Source: CG2-30-36-16 sp964372115
GTDB lineage: Bacteria > Bacteroidota > Ignavibacteria > Ignavibacteriales > Ignavibacteriaceae
Assembly: GCA_964372115.1 (NCBI GenBank)
Contig: CAYJPN010000005.1
Span: 139,161 to 203,160, forward strand
Length of the DNA stretch: 64,000 bases
Direction: 5' to 3'
Shown here in pieces: positions 17,358 to 25,236 of the stretch. The first letter of the stretch is position 1. Every line of letters begins with the position of its first letter. The notes below the pieces were generated by a model. It worked only from the letters and a program-made list of their open reading frames with translations, had not been told where the DNA came from and made no database searches. The position numbers and the translations under genes are program-made.

Positions 17358-19508
17358 ATGAAAATTAAATCATTCTTTTTTATCGTTTTGTTTGTGTTTA
17401 TTGCGGGTAGCATTATAACACTTGCGCAGCCAGGTACGCCTGTAAATATTTATCCAATTGATAACGACTCATTAGTTTCGAGTACTCCCGTATTTCAATG
17501 GAGTCCTGCTGGCGCGGCTGCTGATTCTTTCAGGTTGCAGGTAACACCTGATCCGACTTTTTGGTATGTGGAGAGAACATATGATGTAACCACGGGGAAT
17601 ACTTTCACCATTCCAACCCCCTTTAGTAACGGTTCCCCTTATTATTGGAGAGTAAGAGGTTATAACTCTCTCGGTGCAGGGTTATGGTCGGTGATCGATA
17701 CTTTTCGTGTATCGGTTTCGGGTGATTCCCTACCTCCTACAGCTTATATATCATTCCCAAAAGACAGTGTTGTTTTGCATAATACAACTGTCCCGTTAAA
17801 TTGGTATACTTTATTTAATGCAACCGGGATTACTTTCGATATCGAGATAAATAACACCGGAACATTTGCAGGCTTACCAAGTGTGGGTTATTCAGCATTA
17901 AGTGGTTTTACTACTAATTTTACCGCCACCGCTGGTGAAACTTATTATTGGAAAATCAAATCGAACAGAGGTGCTGTGGAAACCGTTTGGAGTGATTCGG
18001 CAATATTTGCTATTATCCCCGCTCCGCCAGCAGTTACACCGATATTGTCTTGGCCAATTGGCGGCGCTGAAATATATACAAGCACACCAAGGCTTACATG
18101 GTATTTAAACACCCAGTCAACCGGATTAGTTTACGATTACGAAATTGGTCTTTCTTCAACATTGACCGGAACAGCTACAGCTTCAGGTTCAATCAATATG
18201 TATGTTGATCTTGGCGCTTTAACCGCCGGACAAAAATATTATTGGAGCGCTCGTTCTCGAGGAACTTCAGATACTTCTGCATGGGCTGGTGTTGATTCAT
18301 TTTTTGTGGTAGCTAATGGAGTTGCTACAGTTCCTATCTTGTCATGGCCTAAAGGCGGAGCCTCAATATTTACAGATCCGGTTGAGTTTTCGTGGTACAT
18401 GAATGGTTATACAACCGGTTTAACATATGACCTTGAATGTAGTACTACATTTCCTCTATCCGGCACTCCTACGGTTAGTGGAATTACAGATCATGATACT
18501 ATTATTGCCGGTTTGCTCAAAGGGACAAAATATTACTGGAGTGTTAAAACTTATGATGGATCGACCAGTTCGAATTGGGCACCAACTGATTCATTTTTAA
18601 CAGTTGGTGTCGCCGGCTCCTCAGTTCCTATCCAATCATGGCCGGTAGGCGGCGCCATTGTTTACGGTACTAGTGCAAATCTTTCATGGTATCTAAATGC
18701 GCCATATACCGGATTAACATTTTCGGTTGAATTAAGTACAGCGAGCGACTTTTCTGCATTAGTTGTTAATCAGACCGGAATAGACACTGGCTCGTTAGCT
18801 GTTATTGGATTAACTGAAGGAATATATTATTTCTGGCGTGTAAAATCTTATAATGGCGTTGCATCCTCGGCGTGGGCAACAGATTCATTTTTTGTATACA
18901 ACGGGGCAGCTCCATCAATGCCGGTTAACGGAAGTCCAATTGCTAACTTGAGTCTGAATATAAACAACCCGATGTTATCATGGTATCTGCCTGTATCAAA
19001 CGGCAACATCAGTTATGATCTACAGTATAGTAAATCTTCCGATTTTTCAAATGCCGTTACAGTGAGCAATTTAAGTATATCGTTTATAAGGTTGGAAAAT
19101 CTTGAAGACGGACAACAATATTATTGGAGAGTAAAATCGAAAAATATTCAGGGTTCGTCACCATTTTCGAACGCTTCCTCATTTGTTGTAAACGGCATAA
19201 CCGGTGTAGCAGATAATAATGTTATTCCCGAAAAATTTGCAGTAGCGCAAAATTATCCAAATCCGTTTAACCCGTCAACTACGATAAAATATTCAATTCC
19301 GGCAAACTCATTTGTAAATATTAAAATTTACGATATGCTAGGAAGAGAAGTTAAAACTTTAATAAGAGCACAACAGGATGCCGGAACATATGAAGCAAGA
19401 TGGAATGGGGATAATAACAGCGGCAATAAAGTTGCCAGCGGAACATACATTTATCGTGTAACTTCCGGTGAGCATACCAAAGCAATGAAACTCATGCTAT
19501 TAAAATAA
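17358..19508 (+). CDS. T9SS-exported surface protein with six FN3-like repeats, paralogue of the preceding gene
   Basis: A 716-residue protein with nearly the same leader as its upstream neighbour (FIAGSIITLAQP against FIAGSIMTLAQP). It carries six FN3-like modules with the WYLN...YYWRVK pattern and a type IX sorting tail (NYPNPFNPSTTIKYSIP, ending MKLMLLK). The frame is open from 17322, but the ATG at 17358 is preferred: it begins the signal peptide and is preceded by GTGAGGGCTCA, matching the GTGAGGG before the paralogue. The two differ mainly by two modules, so the pair probably arose by tandem duplication followed by module gain or loss. A surface binding role is inferred; the ligand is unknown. 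Confidence 0.88.
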   Translation: MKIKSFFFIVLFVFIAGSIITLAQPGTPVNIYPIDNDSLVSSTPVFQWSPAGAAADSFRLQVTPDPTFWYVERTYDVTTGNTFTIPTPFSNGSPYYWRVRGYNSLGAGLWSVIDTFRVSVSGDSLPPTAYISFPKDSVVLHNTTVPLNWYTLFNATGITFDIEINNTGTFAGLPSVGYSALSGFTTNFTATAGETYYWKIKSNRGAVETVWSDSAIFAIIPAPPAVTPILSWPIGGAEIYTSTPRLTWYLNTQSTGLVYDYEIGLSSTLTGTATASGSINMYVDLGALTAGQKYYWSARSRGTSDTSAWAGVDSFFVVANGVATVPILSWPKGGASIFTDPVEFSWYMNGYTTGLTYDLECSTTFPLSGTPTVSGITDHDTIIAGLLKGTKYYWSVKTYDGSTSSNWAPTDSFLTVGVAGSSVPIQSWPVGGAIVYGTSANLSWYLNAPYTGLTFSVELSTASDFSALVVNQTGIDTGSLAVIGLTEGIYYFWRVKSYNGVASSAWATDSFFVYNGAAPSMPVNGSPIANLSLNINNPMLSWYLPVSNGNISYDLQYSKSSDFSNAVTVSNLSISFIRLENLEDGQQYYWRVKSKNIQGSSPFSNASSFVVNGITGVADNNVIPEKFAVAQNYPNPFNPSTTIKYSIPANSFVNIKIYDMLGREVKTLIRAQQDAGTYEARWNGDNNSGNKVASGTYIYRVTSGEHTKAMKLMLLK

Positions 19509-19531
19509 AATAATATTGTAATAGTAAACTT

Positions 19532-19563
19532 AAAAAAAGCCATGCAGTGCGCATGGCTTTTTC
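19532..19563. terminator. Bidirectional terminator between FN3 gene and GNAT gene
   Basis: The stem GCCATGC (19539-19545) pairs with GCATGGC (19551-19557) around loop AGTGC. It is flanked by A7 on the left and a T5-C-T3 run on the right. It can end both the plus-strand FN3 gene (stop 19508) and the minus-strand GNAT gene (stop 19590). The stem is identical to that at 17057-17075. Confidence 0.9.
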
Positions 19564-19589
19564 TTTACACAAAAAATAATACAACCATT

Positions 19590-20249
19590 CTATAATTTCT
19601 TCTCCATCAGTATTTTTGATTTGGAAGGGATAAAGTCAAGAATAAAATCATCTTCTATTTTTTTTTCAAGAACAAACTCAAAACCTAATTTGTTATAGGC
19701 TCTATAAGCGCTTTCATTGGTTCCGGTAGGTCTTAGTTGAGCTTTTTTAATAAATGGATACTTAACCTTTTGCTGTTCGATATGTTCCAGAATTAACTTA
19801 GATATTATTCCTTGTCCTCTATAATCGGGTTTTATATATGCGTTAACAATCTGCAACGTATTTGGTTCTCTATCTATGTTTATTTCGTGCAAATATTTAA
19901 ACAGATGTTGGGCTTCGTTAATCTTTTCATGTCCAAAATACTCCATTAATAAATTAGCTTTCACTACAGAGCTACTAAAGCCTTCTACCCCCTCAACCCA
20001 AGATGCACAAGCACCGGCATAGGCTGAATTTACTTCGGCGATTATATATTCCGAATAACATAATTCCTGACCAACAATATCTTCACTTAAAATTTGTCGA
20101 AACAAGTTAATCAGTTCTTCTTTGGTAACAGAAAATATTTGGCAATAACTTATAGTATTAGAAAAGCTTTTTTCTGCTTCTATTATTGTTTCAATTATAA
20201 AATCTACATCATTTAATGTTGCCCGTCTTAATGAGATATTTGTTGCCAT
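19590..20249 (-). CDS. GNAT-like acyltransferase, paralogue 4
   Basis: A 219-residue protein of the GNAT fold. The acyl-CoA or acyl-donor loop region reads VNAYIKPDYRGQGIISKLIL (RGQG for the R/Q-x-x-G-x-G/A loop) at about 150-170, followed by ESAYRAYNKLGFEF, the classic final GNAT strand-helix. The N-terminus DVDFIIETIIEAEKS is shared with three neighbours. The ATG at 20249 is chosen over an in-frame TTG at 20264 because GAGG stands nine bases before it. It is the last gene of a set of four paralogues downstream of an adenylation enzyme. The substrate is unknown; an aminoacyl or acyl transfer role linked to that enzyme is an inference. Confidence 0.72.
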   Translation of the reverse strand: MATNISLRRATLNDVDFIIETIIEAEKSFSNTISYCQIFSVTKEELINLFRQILSEDIVGQELCYSEYIIAEVNSAYAGACASWVEGVEGFSSSVVKANLLMEYFGHEKINEAQHLFKYLHEINIDREPNTLQIVNAYIKPDYRGQGIISKLILEHIEQQKVKYPFIKKAQLRPTGTNESAYRAYNKLGFEFVLEKKIEDDFILDFIPSKSKILMEKKL

Positions 20250-20404
20250 CAGATTCTGCCTCAATTTGTAATTCTATAAATTATTGCTTCGAAATTAATA
20301 TCAATTGCTGACTATATCAAATATTGATATGAGTTAAACAAAACTTTTTAAAAATTTACCGATTATAACTTCAGATACCTTTTTTAGCATCCGGCTTTAG
20401 TTAC

Positions 20405-20452
20405 TTAGTTGAAAAAATACTTTTTATTATACAGTTTTTTTTCTTCAACTAA
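20405..20452. repeat. Inverted repeat between GNAT genes
   Basis: TTAGTTGAA (20405-20413) is perfectly repeated in inverse at 20444-20452. The A-run after the left arm and T-run before the right arm allow a longer imperfect AT-rich hairpin. It lies in a 300-base gap between two minus-strand GNAT genes, so it may be a weak terminator or a processing hairpin. The rest of that gap shows no gene. Confidence 0.4.
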
Positions 20453-20550
20453 ATAAACATTTTCAATTTTGAAATCAGAAAATAGCTGTCAAATTAAACG
20501 ATTCATTTTTCAATTTTTGTACTAATCAGTTTGACTAATGTATATATTTG

Positions 20551-21240
20551 CTAAAAATATTTTTGTAATATTTCAATCGGGCATTCCATTAGCACTCTCT
20601 CTTTAAAGGAAAAATAATTAGATAATTCTTCATCAATAATAATTGAATCAACTACTTGGAATCCAAATCGCAGATATGACTTAATTGCCGGGATATTCTC
20701 TTTTGCAAGGACTACCTGAGCTTTATTAAAATTATTGCCTTCGTTTTTATACCTTTGCACCTGTCGCTTCATTATCTCCTGCAGAATTCCCTTTCCGGTG
20801 TATTCGGGAATAACATATGCAAATTCAAACTGCAATGCTCCCTCGGTTCTATGGAAGTTTTTCCCACTTAATAGTCTAAGTCTATTTTGGCATTCAATGA
20901 TTTTTTCTCTTTCCATTAGTGAGATAAATGCGTTAATTTTCATAATAGAACTGCTCACTCCATCCGGGGCTTCAATCCATGCACCGAAAGCGCCAATTGC
21001 TTTATCGCCGTCAAAGGCGACCAGAAAACTATCTAATGAATATTCGTAATTCTTCGAGTCATCCGATAATAACTCATAAATCATTTCGCAGTATTCTTTT
21101 TCGCTAAAATTAAAAATCTTACTTGTACCAATAATATCCCTACCGCTTTTTTCTGCTTCGATAATAGTATCGATGATAAAATGTATTTCATTCTTTGTCG
21201 CCGGCTTTATATGAATGTTAGGTAAATATTCAATAGTCAA
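20551..21240 (-). CDS. GNAT-like acyltransferase, paralogue 3 (TTG start)
   Basis: A 229-residue GNAT-like protein aligned with its neighbours throughout: HFIIDTIIEAEKSG near residue 19, FGAWIEAPDGVSSSIMKINA in the middle, FAYVIPEYTGKGILQEIMKR as donor-binding loop (TGKG), and PAIKSYLRFGFQVV at the end. No ATG precedes the conserved N-terminus and an in-frame stop lies upstream, so the start must be non-ATG, most simply TTG at 21238-21240. Its substrate is unknown. The stretch 21241-21468 upstream is empty apart from an inverted repeat. Confidence 0.7.
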   Translation of the reverse strand: MTIEYLPNIHIKPATKNEIHFIIDTIIEAEKSGRDIIGTSKIFNFSEKEYCEMIYELLSDDSKNYEYSLDSFLVAFDGDKAIGAFGAWIEAPDGVSSSIMKINAFISLMEREKIIECQNRLRLLSGKNFHRTEGALQFEFAYVIPEYTGKGILQEIMKRQVQRYKNEGNNFNKAQVVLAKENIPAIKSYLRFGFQVVDSIIIDEELSNYFSFKERVLMECPIEILQKYF

Positions 21241-21360
21241 TTTATTAGCTCTATAGTTTATTTAAAAAATCTATCAACAGCAATTATTCAATTTGCCGCT
21301 GACTCTTTCTACAATTAATATTAAAGAATCTTTCATAATTTATACCAGTATCGCGCGTGG

Positions 21361-21449
21361 TATTCTCATTCGTTCGCTTTAGTTCTGTAATGTTTTCAAT
21401 AACATATATCTAAATCAGTTAAGTATTTCTTATGCAAGCAATGAGAATA
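21361..21449. repeat. 10-bp inverted repeat spanning a GNAT intergenic gap
   Basis: TATTCTCATT (21361-21370) and its exact complement AATGAGAATA (21440-21449) are 69 bases apart. They frame most of the gap between two GNAT genes. The function is unknown, and the spacing is too wide for a simple terminator. Confidence 0.35.
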
Positions 21450-21468
21450 TTAATTTTAGAAAGTTAAT

Positions 21469-22179
21469 TTAATGAAATATAAATTGTTCAATAAGTTTTT
21501 CCAAATATTCTCGCTTGTCTTTGAGTTCGATATTCATGAGCACTTTTGCGTTGTAAGGAAAAATATTATATGCGTCTAAATCGGCAACCATTTTTTTTTG
21601 TTTCACTTTAAATTGAAGCTTTGCGAAAGCATCGAAAGAGTTTATGTTTTTCTCAAACAGAACAGTTTCCACGTTCGTTACTCCGGTTTCAAAGTTAACA
21701 TGCTTCTTTAGAGATGATAGTATTAATTGTGTGAAAATCTTTTTTCTTCTTCTCGACGCAATTACATATCCGTATTCAATCTGTATACAATTTGGCTGCC
21801 TCTCAAAAGACATTCCGTTTATTATTTCCAATTTTTTGCCGGTTGAAACAAGTTTTTCTTTTTCGATAAAGTTCATTAATAAACTTGATTTTATTATTGC
21901 GTTAGAAATACCGTCCGCATTTTCAACCCACGAGCATAATGCTCCAACTTTTTGCCCGTCAACCCGCGCTACCTGGAAACCCCCTAATGAATATTCGCTA
22001 TTAGGAAAATCTTCGAGCAGTATCTGTTTCAGCACACTTCGATATTCTTCTTCGCTCATACAGAAAATATTACAAGCGCTAATCACGTTTGTACTGCTTT
22101 TATCCGATTCGATGATTGCCTCAATTATAAAATCAATATCATCAACAGTAGCACTGTTTATAATTAAATTATTAATCAA
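21469..22179 (-). CDS. GNAT-like acyltransferase, paralogue 2 (TTG start, altered donor loop)
   Basis: A 236-residue member of the four-gene paralogue set. Shared blocks are DIDFIIEAIIESDKSSTNVI, GALCSWVENADGISNAIIKS and YGYVIASRRRKKIFTQLILS. The donor-binding loop reads RRRKKI in place of the usual R/Q-x-x-G-x-G/A, so both glycines are lost and this copy may be catalytically changed or inactive. The start is TTG at 22177-22179, with AGGA nine bases before it. That AGGA overlaps the end of the upstream GNAT gene, whose stop is 9 bases away, which implies coupled translation. Confidence 0.68.
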   Translation of the reverse strand: MINNLIINSATVDDIDFIIEAIIESDKSSTNVISACNIFCMSEEEYRSVLKQILLEDFPNSEYSLGGFQVARVDGQKVGALCSWVENADGISNAIIKSSLLMNFIEKEKLVSTGKKLEIINGMSFERQPNCIQIEYGYVIASRRRKKIFTQLILSSLKKHVNFETGVTNVETVLFEKNINSFDAFAKLQFKVKQKKMVADLDAYNIFPYNAKVLMNIELKDKREYLEKLIEQFIFH

Positions 22180-22188
22180 ATCTTAATC

Positions 22189-22869
22189 CTATTCCGGAAA
22201 TTGATGTTTGTGAAACTGCATTAATATTCTCTCACTATAGGGGAAAAACTTTTCTGACGGCTGCCCTTTTAAATCGATCTCTTCCTTCAATTGGAAATTC
22301 AGTTTTTGGAAACAATTTAGCGATTTATAATTTTCCCTAAATAAAATTGATTCTGCCATCGGCAGTTCGGACTCTAAATCTCTGTACCTTTTTATTTGTC
22401 CGAGAATAAGTTTTGTAAATACACCCATTCTTCTAAATTCCGGTTTAACGTAAGCGTACTCCAATTGAAGTGCGCCTTTGGTACGGTGAAAACTTGCGCC
22501 CCTTAAGTTTTTTAAATTAGGCTGAACTTCTAAAAGCTTGTCTCTTTCTATTGTTGCAAATAAAACATTTGCTTTGATGATCGAACTATCGGTATCATTT
22601 TTGCCTTCTATCCACGAGCCAAGGGAGCCTAACTTTTTGTCTTTATGTTTTGCCACGAGAAATCCGGACAGCGTAAATTCATAATCTTCGTATTCCTCCT
22701 TCAGCAAACTGGCTAAAATCTTCCTATACTCATGCTCTGTCATATTAAATATCAAACATGAACTAATAACATCTGTGCCGCTTTTTTCGGCTTCGATAAT
22801 TGTATCTAAAACTATATCTATATCTTCAATGGCTGCGGGTGTTAATGTAACTTTATCAATAAAACTCAT
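22189..22869 (-). CDS. GNAT-like acyltransferase, paralogue 1, overlapping the adenylation gene
   Basis: A 226-residue protein. The shared N-terminus DIDIVLDTIIEAEKSGTDVI is followed by LGSLGSWIEGKNDTDSSIIK, YAYVKPEFRRMGVFTKLILG (donor loop RRMGVF, one glycine retained) and KSLNCFQKLNFQL. Its ATG overlaps the stop of the adenylation gene by four bases (ATGA), so the two are translationally coupled, the strongest evidence that these GNAT-like proteins use the product of that enzyme. The acceptor is unknown. Confidence 0.75.
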   Translation of the reverse strand: MSFIDKVTLTPAAIEDIDIVLDTIIEAEKSGTDVISSCLIFNMTEHEYRKILASLLKEEYEDYEFTLSGFLVAKHKDKKLGSLGSWIEGKNDTDSSIIKANVLFATIERDKLLEVQPNLKNLRGASFHRTKGALQLEYAYVKPEFRRMGVFTKLILGQIKRYRDLESELPMAESILFRENYKSLNCFQKLNFQLKEEIDLKGQPSEKFFPYSERILMQFHKHQFPE

Positions 22870-24380
22870 GTTTCTCCCAGCTCTTTTAATTTATTTTGAA
22901 GTATTTTTCTATCAACTTTTCCATTATTATTAAACGGAAATGAGGGGAGAGAAAATATTTTTGAAGGAACCATATAGAATGGAACCTTTGCGGCCAAATA
23001 CTCTTTTAACTGAGAAAAATCGTTGTCATAATTTTCGAGCAATAAGTAAAGCACTTGATTCCCAGATTCGGTTTCATGTACAAGAGCGGCAGCGTTTGTA
23101 ACTCCGCTAAATGTTCTTGCATGATGTTCAATTTCACCTAATTCAACTCTAAATCCCTGGAGTTTAACCTGGTAATCTAATCTTCCGCCGAACATAAAAT
23201 CACCCGCGTCATCATACAAAGCTAAGTCACCACTCCGGTAAAATGTTTCTTCTTTACCGTCTATAATATGTTTGAAAAATGCTTCTTTGTTTTTATCATC
23301 ATCCTTCCAATAACCGGGCGTAAGCTGAGCGCTAGAAATACACAGCTCCCCTTTTTCATTTGCGGGTAAAGGTTTTAGTTTTTCATCGACGACAATAATA
23401 TTTGTATTTAACATTGCTTTGCCGATTGATACGCCGCCGTTATATGTTTTATTGAGATGCATATCGTCATGACAATCATACATCATGCAAAATACTGTTG
23501 CCTCTGTTGGACCATAAGCATTTACAACAACTCCGTTCGGCGAACACTGTTTCCACTCTTTTGCAACATCTGCAATTAAAGCTTCGCCGCAGAAAAGGGA
23601 ATATTTTAAATGCTCAAAATTCATTTCCTCAAAATATGGTCTAAGATAATTAATAACAGAAGGAACCATTGCGGCAAAACTTATATTTTGCTCTTCAAGT
23701 GTCATATAGACATTTGCAAACTTAATTCCTTCAGAAGATATTGTATGAACAGAGGCGCCGATACAAAGCGGGGCAAAAGTAGTAAACACAGAAAAATCAA
23801 AAGTTAGTTCGAACATCTGCATAAAACGATCATTCTCATTGACATTATATCCAAGAGCAAGGAAAGCCTGAATGAAGGCTTCCAAATTTTTCATTGTTAT
23901 TGGAACCCCTTTGGGTACGCCCGTGCTGCCTGAAGTAAATAATATGTAAGCAAGTTGTTCATCGAAATTAGTTGGAAGAGACAGGTCAATATCCTGCTTC
24001 GGAAGATTTTTAGTCTCAATCAGTTTTAGGTTTTTACCATCACAAAGTTTTTGAATTTGTTCATCTATGTGCGGGGTTAACACCAGCTTTAACTCCGCTA
24101 ATTCAGCAATCGATTCATTCCTATCAAGAGGGTTGTGCGACAATAGTGGAACATATCCGCAACCGGAAAACATTACTGCGAGGAGTGAGGAATAAGTATC
24201 AAAATCATTTTCAGCTACTACACCGACTAATTTTTGGTTTCCTAAATCGGAAGATTCAATAGCATTCCTGATGTCTGAAATCTTTTGAGCAAATTGAGAA
24301 TAGGTAAAATTAGTTTCGTTGATAACAAAGGCAGTTTTATCCTTAAATCGGTTGCAGGCATTGATAATCCGGTTTAACAT
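22866..24380 (-). CDS. Stand-alone amino-acid adenylation enzyme (DltA/NRPS A-domain-like)
   Basis: A 504-residue ANL-superfamily enzyme. NRPS A-domain core motifs are all visible: A3 FTSGSTGVPKG, A4 FELTFDFSVF with the Asp that contacts an amino-acid amine, A5 NAYGPTEATVF, A7 YRSGDLALYD, A8 GRLDYQVKLQGFRVELGEIE and A10 NNNGKVDRK. It should activate an amino acid with ATP and load it onto a carrier-protein thiol. No fused or adjacent carrier domain exists. AGGAG stands seven bases before the ATG. It heads the group of four GNAT-like genes. A candidate carrier protein with MBOAT and SGNH partners lies 9 kb away (10546-13856). The choice between D-alanine and another amino acid cannot be made. 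Confidence 0.88.
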   Translation of the reverse strand: MLNRIINACNRFKDKTAFVINETNFTYSQFAQKISDIRNAIESSDLGNQKLVGVVAENDFDTYSSLLAVMFSGCGYVPLLSHNPLDRNESIAELAELKLVLTPHIDEQIQKLCDGKNLKLIETKNLPKQDIDLSLPTNFDEQLAYILFTSGSTGVPKGVPITMKNLEAFIQAFLALGYNVNENDRFMQMFELTFDFSVFTTFAPLCIGASVHTISSEGIKFANVYMTLEEQNISFAAMVPSVINYLRPYFEEMNFEHLKYSLFCGEALIADVAKEWKQCSPNGVVVNAYGPTEATVFCMMYDCHDDMHLNKTYNGGVSIGKAMLNTNIIVVDEKLKPLPANEKGELCISSAQLTPGYWKDDDKNKEAFFKHIIDGKEETFYRSGDLALYDDAGDFMFGGRLDYQVKLQGFRVELGEIEHHARTFSGVTNAAALVHETESGNQVLYLLLENYDNDFSQLKEYLAAKVPFYMVPSKIFSLPSFPFNNNGKVDRKILQNKLKELGET

Positions 24381-24538
24381 AAAATAACTCCTGGGGCAAG
24401 TAACTCAAAAAATGTTTTAGTTTAGTTATTTCTTAAGCAGAAATTCAGCTTTTCTTTTCTGAAAAATAACAAAATCTTTGTAAACTAAAAACTAAATGCG
24501 AATAAGCTATTTGAGCAAAATTGATGCGAAAATAACCA

Positions 24539-25228
24539 CTATTCAATCACCTTTTTAACATCGCGGTCTTTACCGAGAAGAATAAGTATATCGTTCTCTT
24601 CAATTAATGTACTCGATGTGGGGACACCGTAAATTCTTGCTTTTGTAATTTTGTTTCCGGTTTCCTCGTCTTGTATAATATAGTTTCTTTTTATTGTGAT
24701 TAGATTGACGTTGTATTTTATTCTGAGATCGAGTTCCTGCAGTGTTTTACCTACAAACATTTTTGGAGCTGTAATCTGAACTATATTGTAATTTTCATCG
24801 AGAGGAATATACTCCAGAATATCTTCGTGGATTAAATTATTGGCAAGACGTTTGGCAATTTCAAACTCGGGGGTTACAACCTGGTGCACGCCGAGCCTTA
24901 TTAAAATTTTTTCTTGAATTTTGGAGGAAGCGCGTGCAACAATTTTTTTAACTCCCATCTGAAGTAAAAGCACAGATGTAAGTACTGTGTCTTCAAAATG
25001 AGTTCCGATAGAAATTATAACTGCGTCTACTTTATCAATTCCTAGTGATTTTAAGGCTTTTTCGTCTGTTGAGTTCATCCTTACAGCATACGCTACTTTA
25101 TCCTTTATTTCTTCAATCACTTCCAAGTCCTGGTCAACAGCAATAACATCCACACCTTTTTCGGCAAGATTTGTTGCTACACTCATTCCAAAATCGCCAA
25201 GACCAATTACAGCAAATTTATTTTTCAT
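24539..25228 (-). CDS. ktrA: KtrA/TrkA-type RCK regulator of potassium uptake
   Basis: A 229-residue cytoplasmic gating subunit. The Rossmann RCK-N domain starts at once (VIGLGDFGMSVA; G9-x-G11-x-x-G14, with acidic D32 at the end of strand 2 for NAD/ADP binding). An RCK-C domain follows from about 140 (VQITAPKMFVGKTLQELDLR). It begins 9 bases after the KtrB gene and is the last member of the ion operon. Nucleotide-dependent octamer rings of this type control the KtrB channel. Confidence 0.93.
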   Translation of the reverse strand: MKNKFAVIGLGDFGMSVATNLAEKGVDVIAVDQDLEVIEEIKDKVAYAVRMNSTDEKALKSLGIDKVDAVIISIGTHFEDTVLTSVLLLQMGVKKIVARASSKIQEKILIRLGVHQVVTPEFEIAKRLANNLIHEDILEYIPLDENYNIVQITAPKMFVGKTLQELDLRIKYNVNLITIKRNYIIQDEETGNKITKARIYGVPTSSTLIEENDILILLGKDRDVKKVIE

Positions 25229-25236
25229 TTCAACTC

